Assembly (NCBI RefSeq): GCF_023634845.1
Contig: NZ_JAMLJL010000001.1
Span: 124,001 to 188,000, forward strand
Source: Flavobacterium amniphilum
GTDB lineage: Bacteria > Bacteroidota > Bacteroidia > Flavobacteriales > Flavobacteriaceae
Direction of reading: 5' to 3'
Length of the DNA stretch: 64,000 nt
Under the pieces are notes generated by a model that was not told where the DNA came from, did not search any database, and saw only the letters and a list, made by a program, of their open reading frames with translations. Shown in pieces: positions 1-8,047 of the stretch. The position numbers and the translations under genes are program-made. Every line of letters begins with the position of its first letter. Position 1 is the first letter of the stretch.

Positions 1-576
1 TATTTTAGCGACAGTAAGTCCGGGAAAATTAGTTCCGAACATGTACTTTCCCCCTTTATCACCGGCGCATAATACAGGATCACCGAAATTATAACGCATT
101 AACATGCAGTAAAACGCCAATGCATTTTTCTTCACCCCGCCCATTTTTGCAATATGGTTTGCAGAGGTAGGACCGTTAGGATCAACCGTCGGGATTCCTG
201 TTTCATCCATCAGGAGCAATAAATTATTCAAACCGTTTACCACGGCATCAATTTCAAAGAAAGCGCTGATGTAAGCATCAAACTGCCCGTCATAAATAGA
301 CATTACAACCAACACATCTTTTCCGGGAAACGACACAAATCCCGGAACCGGAATTCCCGGAGTGGCCTGTCCGTCTTTTTGTGCATAAATCGTAAAATAG
401 TGTACTCCTGTCGTTTTGCGTGGGTCTCCACTTTGGATAGCTGTATTCGCAGCTGTTTTAACCTCTTCTGCGTTAACCATTGCCTGTTCCAACATTCCTT
501 TTTTCAGCGGAATAAATAAAAACAAAAGATGTTGCTGGTCTGTAATAGGTACTGTAATAACTTCTGGTGCTGTCAT
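1..576 (-). CDS. Partial protein of unknown function downstream of the eCIS operon (C-terminus beyond window)
   Basis: An open frame of 192 codons reads from ATG at 576 to the left edge without a stop, so the C-terminal part is missing. The protein begins MTAPEVITVPITDQQ. It has a stretch around residues 55-100 (VHYFTIYAQKDG, then FVSFPGKDVLVVMSIYDGQF) that resembles the ferredoxin-like N-terminal half of some bacterial proteins found with haem peroxidases. I infer this only from pattern and do not assign a function. There is no signal peptide or membrane segment. It lies 308 bp beyond the eCIS ATPase gene, after that operon's terminator and an unusual repeat-rich leader, so it is probably transcribed separately. 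It could be an eCIS accessory or an unrelated neighbour. Confidence 0.75.
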   Translation of the reverse strand, partial: MTAPEVITVPITDQQHLLFLFIPLKKGMLEQAMVNAEEVKTAANTAIQSGDPRKTTGVHYFTIYAQKDGQATPGIPVPGFVSFPGKDVLVVMSIYDGQFDAYISAFFEIDAVVNGLNNLLLLMDETGIPTVDPNGPTSANHIAKMGGVKKNALAFYCMLMRYNFGDPVLCAGDKGGKYMFGTNFPGLTVAKI

Positions 577-832
577 AATTTTAGTTTTTTGGATGTTTTC
601 CTACTCTGTTTTGGCTTTTCGGAAATCGCCTTAGTTTGTTTAAGGTGACGAAAGTAAGAACACTAAGCCTATCTTTTACAGGTAATTATACGTGATTATG
701 TTTTGAAATCAGATTAAAAAGTAACATGGAAGGTTGTGGCAAATTGGTTTTAAAAAAAGTAATTGCCACACTTTTTGTGGCAAAAAGAAAATTGAAAACG
801 AAATTGCCACGCTTTTACTGGCCTTTAGTCAA
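577..832 (-). promoter_or_regulatory. Leader/control region with four alternating complementary segments
   Basis: Most of the 308-bp gap between the partial gene and the eCIS ATPase gene is this region. It contains four copies of one heptamer in alternating orientation: GTGGCAA at 736-742, TTGCCACA at 763-770, TGTGGCAA at 776-783 and TTGCCAC at 804-810. Any adjacent pair can form a 7-8-bp stem, so a transcript reading left could fold in mutually exclusive ways (1:2 with 3:4, or 2:3). A weak -7-like box (TACTTTCG on the minus strand, about 651-658) lies upstream of the start at 576. Attenuation or protein binding are both possible readings. Confidence 0.45.
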
Positions 833-860
833 TAAAAAAGGCAACACTAAAAGTATTGCC
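833..860 (-). terminator. Intrinsic terminator of the eCIS operon
   Basis: On the minus strand the sequence GGCAATAC, a five-base loop and GTGTTGCC form an 8-bp stem with one G-U pair, followed at once by six T residues (839-834). It begins 25 bp after the ATPase stop codon and closes the long leftward operon. Confidence 0.85.
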
Positions 861-884
861 CTTACTAAACTAAAATGATTTATA

Positions 885-2162
<1,278 letters not shown>

Positions 2163-5100
2163 TTAACTGTAATCTCCTGCAGAATTATATAATTGTTCAA
2201 CCGCTGTGTAACTTGGATCTTTGGCCTGGACAAAATGAAGTAAATCATCTTTCTCACATCCTATTTGTCCTTTATAATTATTTAATTGGGTCTTGGTCGA
2301 TGATGAAAAATGATCGGCTATCCGAACCGCATACTTTAATGGTATTCCGTTTTGCACATGTTCCTGAAATGTTTTTTTATCTAAGATATACGATTTTTCA
2401 ATCTTATCCGCCTCATAATTATCGTCAATGGTTATCGGCAGTGATTTACCACCATAAATCGGTTTGCTTTTTTCATTGAGCTTAACAGATAAACTGGCTG
2501 TTAAACCTAACGGAACATGTTCTTCGGCATTTTTTATCTGCTGTACTTCGGCTGAATCACCGGTTTTAATTGGCGACTTACCCCTTCCGAAATTAAATGT
2601 CAGATCAAAATCTATCGTACCTCCGGACTGTACTGCTTTTTTGGCCTGACTTTCAATCGCCGGTTCCATTTCGCCTGTATTAAATGAACCTGGTATTGGC
2701 GCCATGTTATCCCAAGTACCCGGTCCGAAAATATTATCATTCAATAAATGCCCCCTGATGTAATAGGTTCCGTTTCCTTTTTTACGTTTTTTCAAAATAT
2801 CCCAAAGCGCGTTAGGTGTATCTTTAGGCTGGGAACCTTTAATACCGTCTGCCCTTCCTTTTTTCGAAAGATGTTTTGCTTCCACGCTCTGCCCAACAGT
2901 TGCGCCCCCGCGTGTTGCCGAGTTGTGTTTCACATCTCCCACTTCCATGGCGCCAAAGAAAGATGCCGTTACCTGACTCAGTCTGTCCAATTGGAATTTA
3001 ATAACTTTTTCTCTTTTTTCTTCTTCAGCTTTCCGTGCCGCTTTATCATCTGCCGAACTGGTATACTTACTGCCTTTTATCTCATCAATTTTTTTAGCAA
3101 TGTCGATGGCAAAATATTTGTCTTTATTCGAATCCGGAACCACTTCGGCCAGGAACTTTTGATAGGTCATTTTCTCACTGGCCACCATCAATGTAGGATT
3201 TTCATGGCTTCCTTCAAAAAACAGGGTGTGGTTATTTCCGTCACTACCTTTAAAACGCTTTTTGATGCCCAGTATATCCAGAAATTTTTCTCCGTATTTC
3301 TTAGCTGTTTCTTTTGCTTTTTTCTTTTTACTGTCAACCCAAGCCTTTCCTTTTTCAACAGCTTTCATCGATTTGTCGATTAATTTAGTCAGACCGATTT
3401 TCTCAACCACTTTTTTGATTTTATTGGCGATGTTTTTAAGAACCTGGTCAATTTTAGGACGGATTTTCTGTTGGATGAATTTCTGTACCTTACCTACAAT
3501 ACCATCCAAGCCTAAAACGGCTGCCAGGAAACTGATGGCCAAACTCAGGAATCCGCTCAAAACCGATTCGACTTTTGCCACCACAGCTCCTAAATTTTTG
3601 TTCAGGATATCCCCGAATGTATCCAGAATACCATCCAGGATTTTGATAATCTGCGCTGCTTTCTGGAACAACGTAATAACAAACTTGATCAGCAACTGGG
3701 CAGCTCGTATAAATCCGGCTCCGGGAATCAAGAGCGAGAGCAGGTACTCCATGGCTTTCATCGCAATAGTTTCAATCACAAAAGTTTTGACATTCTCGAT
3801 TAGCATTTCTTTCAGATTGTCAAACTCCTCCATAATGAATTCCCACAATCCGGCCAGTCCTTTTTCGTTGAGGATTTTAAAAATATTAAGGATTTTATTT
3901 CCGGCTGCCATAGTGGCGTCGACCCCTTTCTCAATGAATTCGAAGCGTTCTTTTCCGATAACACCAATGACAAGATCTTTTATTTTCTTCATGGTGATTC
4001 CCAGAATCTGGAGAACGAGACTGGTTATCCCTTCAAAATTCAGTTCTTTGGGCAATACAATTTCAGAACCTGCCATGGAACCCGTCAACCATTCCAGAAC
4101 ACCTTTGATCAAATGCTTGTCAATATTGTTTTTGAAATTCGTAAATCCCTGTCCGATACCATCAGCAAGGTTTCCGAAGAAAGTGATTGGATCGTCGATG
4201 ATGGCTTCGGCATATTTAGCTGCTTTTTGGGCTAATCGCTGAATGGCATTTTTAAGTTCAATAATGGTATTGATTACTGATTTAACCGCGGCAATGGCAC
4301 GGTCCAGCCAACTCATATTCTCTATCTTGGCCTTTTCGAAACGTTCATCCAATTCATCCAAAGCGGAACTGAATTTTTCAGTTACAGTATCGATAACGGA
4401 ACTTTCCTTGCTCTCAACCGAACTTTCCAGCTCTTCAAATTTTGTATTGGTTTCATCATAGATGTCACCTGCAATTTTTTTAGTTTCATCCGATTGCTTG
4501 CTCCAGAATTCATCGGCTCTTTTGCGTCCGTCCTGAATTGCTTTATTTGCTGTGGACAGCATTTTATCAACATAATTAACCAGATCATCCAACGGTTTTT
4601 GCATGTGCTCAATGAATTCTTTCTTCGCCACATCAAAAATTTCAGTTTCATCCTGAACGTGGCTTCCGGTCAATTTCTTTCCAACCCATTCCCAACCGTC
4701 ATTATCATCCAGTAATTTAGCAACTCGTTCACTGAATTTGTCCAGGTTTTTGGTAATACTCAAGCCAAAAATCTTTTCTATATAGAAATCTATGGCTGCA
4801 AAACAGGACAGGACTGTTGAATTGGCCCCATTGAAAATAGCAGTAAGCTGTTTATGAACGTCTGACCTTATTTTATTTTCCTCTTTACTTTTCTGGTTTT
4901 GCTGGTCAAATCTTCCTTTGTTTGTTGCATCCTGCTTTTGCAGCATGGCATTATAGCCGTCATTGATGGATTTAGCATTGCTCCATTGTGTACCCTTTAT
5001 TTTTTTTGTCTCGTCAGTCCGGGTTTTGTCTGTCAATTCCTGAGCCTTGGCTTCCGAATCCTGTTTTTGGTTATCGGCAGCAATAAAACGGGGTTCGTTA

Positions 5101-5873
5101 CTGTTTTGGAGTTTGTCCTGTGACAGGTTATTTTTTTGGTAATCGTCGTCTAAAACTTTCGTTTCTTTCGTTAAATCTGTTTCTTCATCTGGATGTTTTA
5201 CCGGCGCCAGATCTTTACTTTGTTTGGTAAGTGTTTTCATCCCGGGAGCTACAACATTCAGCTTTTGCGGCTCTTGTGTAGTTGCTTCGTCTGCCGGTGT
5301 TTCCGGTAATGCTGGTGGGACAATAGAGCTGGCTTCAACTTTCCCTCCGGCTTTGGATTTTTCATCCCCAACAGTCTCGCTGATCTCTTTGGTTACATTT
5401 TCATCAACTCCGTTTTTTCCAATCTTTTTAGCGTCCTCATTACTTTTAATGGTGTCATTAATCTGTTCTTTCAGTTTCTTTCTGAAACCTTCTTTATCAA
5501 ATGACTTGGTATCTTTGGTTTGCGCATCCATCACTTCCACATGACTTCGGTTGGCCGCTGATTCATTTGCTTTTTGAGATGGCAGGATAGCAGAATCCTG
5601 TGCTTCTTTGAGTACCTGATCGGATGCTTTGTGTTTTTGGTAATTTTTAGATGCTCCCTGAATTTCCTTAACCGGTTTTTTCAGCGAAGCGATTTGTATT
5701 TTCTGTGCTTCGGTTTTTTCTTTTTTGAGTGCTTTTTTCAAAGGTTTGGCCATAGCTTTCCCTTTCTTGGCCGGTTTATTGATTTTTACGTCCAATTTCT
5801 TCTTTGGCCCAAAAAATGGTTTAACCTTTTTAGGCTGCGTATTTCTTTTTTTGGTTGTAGTTTGTCCACCCAT
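2163..5873 (-). CDS. Candidate eCIS cargo/toxin, 1236 residues, nuclease-like C-terminus
   Basis: The protein has four visible parts. Residues 1-60 are very basic (Lys/Pro rich) and contain FFGPKKKLDVKINKP, which resembles the leader of DUF4157-type eCIS cargo. Residues about 60-560 are highly charged and helical, likely coiled coil. Residues about 690-830 hold long hydrophobic helices (for example ISFLAAVLGLDGIVGK) that could insert in membranes. The C-terminus from about 990 carries YIRGHLLNDNIFGPG, WDNMAPIPGSFN and a following E-K-rich helix, the layout of DNA/RNA non-specific (DRGH-type) nuclease domains seen in polymorphic toxins; the candidate catalytic His is residue 1042. No DUF4157 HExxH is present. 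It sits between tape measure and ATPase, a common cargo position. No adjacent immunity gene is visible. Function is inferred. Confidence 0.8.
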   Translation of the reverse strand: MGGQTTTKKRNTQPKKVKPFFGPKKKLDVKINKPAKKGKAMAKPLKKALKKEKTEAQKIQIASLKKPVKEIQGASKNYQKHKASDQVLKEAQDSAILPSQKANESAANRSHVEVMDAQTKDTKSFDKEGFRKKLKEQINDTIKSNEDAKKIGKNGVDENVTKEISETVGDEKSKAGGKVEASSIVPPALPETPADEATTQEPQKLNVVAPGMKTLTKQSKDLAPVKHPDEETDLTKETKVLDDDYQKNNLSQDKLQNSNEPRFIAADNQKQDSEAKAQELTDKTRTDETKKIKGTQWSNAKSINDGYNAMLQKQDATNKGRFDQQNQKSKEENKIRSDVHKQLTAIFNGANSTVLSCFAAIDFYIEKIFGLSITKNLDKFSERVAKLLDDNDGWEWVGKKLTGSHVQDETEIFDVAKKEFIEHMQKPLDDLVNYVDKMLSTANKAIQDGRKRADEFWSKQSDETKKIAGDIYDETNTKFEELESSVESKESSVIDTVTEKFSSALDELDERFEKAKIENMSWLDRAIAAVKSVINTIIELKNAIQRLAQKAAKYAEAIIDDPITFFGNLADGIGQGFTNFKNNIDKHLIKGVLEWLTGSMAGSEIVLPKELNFEGITSLVLQILGITMKKIKDLVIGVIGKERFEFIEKGVDATMAAGNKILNIFKILNEKGLAGLWEFIMEEFDNLKEMLIENVKTFVIETIAMKAMEYLLSLLIPGAGFIRAAQLLIKFVITLFQKAAQIIKILDGILDTFGDILNKNLGAVVAKVESVLSGFLSLAISFLAAVLGLDGIVGKVQKFIQQKIRPKIDQVLKNIANKIKKVVEKIGLTKLIDKSMKAVEKGKAWVDSKKKKAKETAKKYGEKFLDILGIKKRFKGSDGNNHTLFFEGSHENPTLMVASEKMTYQKFLAEVVPDSNKDKYFAIDIAKKIDEIKGSKYTSSADDKAARKAEEEKREKVIKFQLDRLSQVTASFFGAMEVGDVKHNSATRGGATVGQSVEAKHLSKKGRADGIKGSQPKDTPNALWDILKKRKKGNGTYYIRGHLLNDNIFGPGTWDNMAPIPGSFNTGEMEPAIESQAKKAVQSGGTIDFDLTFNFGRGKSPIKTGDSAEVQQIKNAEEHVPLGLTASLSVKLNEKSKPIYGGKSLPITIDDNYEADKIEKSYILDKKTFQEHVQNGIPLKYAVRIADHFSSSTKTQLNNYKGQIGCEKDDLLHFVQAKDPSYTAVEQLYNSAGDYS

Positions 5874-5953
5874 TTTCTAGCTCTAAATAATTCACCGGAA
5901 TGTTATACATCCTGGCCGTTTGCCATTCAGTTGTATACTTTTTGAAATCTTCC

Positions 5954-7429
5954 TTACTGATTCCAGTTACAGGTTAAATACGATTCCATCCAAGGTGTTC
6001 TGATCATATTGATTCCCCATGGCAGTTGTTCCAACAGAATATCGTATCCTTTTTCTTCCATCCACATTTCGAAACCATTCATCTGAATTTCAAGTTTACC
6101 TTCCCGTTGAAGGAATGTTCCCTGAAGTGCTTCTTTTGAAGAATTCCGCATGATTGTCCAATGTTCCAGTACAGCCTCTAACAAGCTATTACACTTTTCT
6201 TTATCCTCAATTTGCAAAACCAATTGCGTATTGATTACCTCCGATATTGGCAAGCCGCACATAATTTTATTTAAAACCAGTTGACTCTCTTCGATTTCCT
6301 GTTCGCCGAAAACCAGAAAATGAGTCAGTAGCACTGCTTTTTGTTTTGCCTGTTCATAAGCCCATTCATTTTTTTCGGTTAGTCCCAGTTTCTCAAATAA
6401 CATGGGCAGGAAAGGATGCAATAGTACCAGTCCGGCATTGTTGACGTAAAAAACAGGATCATCGGTAAATGTTTTCCGTTCCTGAATATGTCCGGTTTCT
6501 TTCTCCACCTGCATTTCTTCGCTGATGCCTATAGTAGATTCATTTCCTTTACTATCCGTTACTTGCTTTTGCCATGCCATAAAAAAGTCAACCTTCAAAT
6601 CGACTGAACTATTTTCGCGAAGCACAAGATCTAACAGCAAAGCCATCTCTGCTTTGGAAACATTCCAGAATTTTTCGATTGCATAACTTAGAAAAGAAAA
6701 CAATTTCTGGGATGCAACTCCTTTCCGTATTAAATGATCAACCCATTGAATGAGTTCCTGCCATTGCTGTATATATTTCTGATTATAAAACAGCTTCTCC
6801 GCTATACTTTTTTCTTTTCCTTTCTGAAAAGCGGGGTGATTCAGAATTGTACGGACAAATCGGTCACCGTTGAATGTATCGGGAAGAAATTTCAGCGCTT
6901 TGGTCTTATACTCTCCCGGGGCGGAAAATATCCACCGTATCAATGCATCCAAATTGGCTTCAAAAAGTTCGGAAAGCTGATTTACAAAATCTTTGTCAAT
7001 AACCATGGCAGCCATGATTTTTTCAAGTTTGTCCGAAAATGCATTTACCTCCAGGTAACCGTTTCTTAAAAAACCGAATAGCAGCGAAGCTATTTTTATA
7101 TCTGATGGAACCGTATGTGTATCATTGCCCAATAATTCGGCAATGCTCAGTTCCGTTTTAGGGCTATTGCGGATTAAATAATCTTCAATTTGCGCAAGTG
7201 TTTTTTGGATCAATTGTTCTTTCCAGTACTTTTTAGGAATATCCGGAAGTTCAATTTGCAATTCATCAACAATCCAATGTGTCCCCGGAACATCATACTT
7301 CATCAGTAATTGTTCCAGTTGGGGATAAAATGATTTCTCCAGCAAAGAGCTTAACTGCGATTGCAGTTCCATCCCAAAATCCTGGGTGGAACAACGGATG
7401 TCAAAACTATTTTGCCGGATTAAATACAT
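5954..7429 (-). CDS. eCIS tape-measure protein (Afp14/Pvc14-like, CIS_TMP family)
   Basis: This 491-residue protein shows both hallmarks of the contractile-injection-system tape-measure family. The N-terminus pairs an amphipathic helix (LQSQLSSLLEKSFYPQLEQL) with WIVDELQIELPDI, the family's L-x-L-D-L-like strand. A later motif, NAGLVLLHPFLPMLFEKLGL, falls near residue 325. In studied eCIS the tape measure sets the length of tube and sheath. It starts 2 bp after the preceding gene and is followed by an 80-bp gap before the cargo-like gene. It is shorter than several family members, which may predict a short particle if length scales as in other systems. Confidence 0.9.
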   Translation of the reverse strand: MYLIRQNSFDIRCSTQDFGMELQSQLSSLLEKSFYPQLEQLLMKYDVPGTHWIVDELQIELPDIPKKYWKEQLIQKTLAQIEDYLIRNSPKTELSIAELLGNDTHTVPSDIKIASLLFGFLRNGYLEVNAFSDKLEKIMAAMVIDKDFVNQLSELFEANLDALIRWIFSAPGEYKTKALKFLPDTFNGDRFVRTILNHPAFQKGKEKSIAEKLFYNQKYIQQWQELIQWVDHLIRKGVASQKLFSFLSYAIEKFWNVSKAEMALLLDLVLRENSSVDLKVDFFMAWQKQVTDSKGNESTIGISEEMQVEKETGHIQERKTFTDDPVFYVNNAGLVLLHPFLPMLFEKLGLTEKNEWAYEQAKQKAVLLTHFLVFGEQEIEESQLVLNKIMCGLPISEVINTQLVLQIEDKEKCNSLLEAVLEHWTIMRNSSKEALQGTFLQREGKLEIQMNGFEMWMEEKGYDILLEQLPWGINMIRTPWMESYLTCNWNQ

Positions 7430-7431
7430 TG

Positions 7432-8028
7432 TTATTTAAGATTTTCAGGGTTAAAGTTGTTTTTCATACTTTTCAGGAAAGCATCAGTATCTTTTTTGGT
7501 ATTTCCTGTAGCTGCAGATGGCGCTGTGAATGGTTTGAAATTCACTGCAACAGCGGTTGAAACAGTTTCTCCAGGCTCAAGTTCCAATCCAAAAAGTAAA
7601 AATTTCATGCCTTGATAACTTCCCAAAGTCAAAAGCATGTTTATTGGTCTTCCCTGAACCCCCGGTACTACATAAGATAAAAATGCACTGTCACTAGTAC
7701 CTGAACGGAAAGTATAAAGAGGCATAAATGGTCTCAATAATTCAAACTCTTCTTCATTGATTATATGTGTAAAAGATTGTGGTGCTCCTGTACTTGATGC
7801 TTTTAAATTGATCATAAAATACAAATTACAACATTGCTTTTTGATTCCTTTAAAAGAAAAATGATACAGATATCCTTCCTTATCCACTAAATCAGGAGTA
7901 GAAATTTCAAATCCTTCCCCACTGAAATTCAGCATATCTGTTAACACACTCCGCACCTCAGCGGCTGTGTTGTTTCCGTTATCGGTAATCCCGTTGATCT
8001 TGGTCACTATTTGTTGGTAAGTTGCCAT
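7432..8028 (-). CDS. eCIS-associated protein of unknown role, 198 residues
   Basis: No family is recognised with certainty. The first 35 residues (MATYQQIVTKINGITDNG then NNTAAEVRSVLTDML) resemble a short helical lead-in used at the N-terminus of Bacteroidota phage-tail and fibre proteins. The remainder is beta-rich (strands such as INMLLTLGSYQGMKFLLFGL) with a Thr/Ser-rich tail. There is no signal peptide or transmembrane segment, consistent with a cytoplasmically assembled particle component. It lies 19 bp after the 992-residue PKD protein and 2 bp before the tape measure, so it is firmly inside the structural operon. A small fibre, baseplate decoration or tape-measure chaperone are all possible. 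Confidence 0.8.
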   Translation of the reverse strand: MATYQQIVTKINGITDNGNNTAAEVRSVLTDMLNFSGEGFEISTPDLVDKEGYLYHFSFKGIKKQCCNLYFMINLKASSTGAPQSFTHIINEEEFELLRPFMPLYTFRSGTSDSAFLSYVVPGVQGRPINMLLTLGSYQGMKFLLFGLELEPGETVSTAVAVNFKPFTAPSAATGNTKKDTDAFLKSMKNNFNPENLK

Positions 8029-8047
8029 AGTTTTTTAGTTTATTTAG

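Noticed and set aside
3226..4242. 338-codon rightward frame opposite the cargo gene
   Set aside because: It is a mirror of the Lys/Glu-rich coding strand; composition (Ser, Phe, Ile-rich) is that of an antisense shadow.
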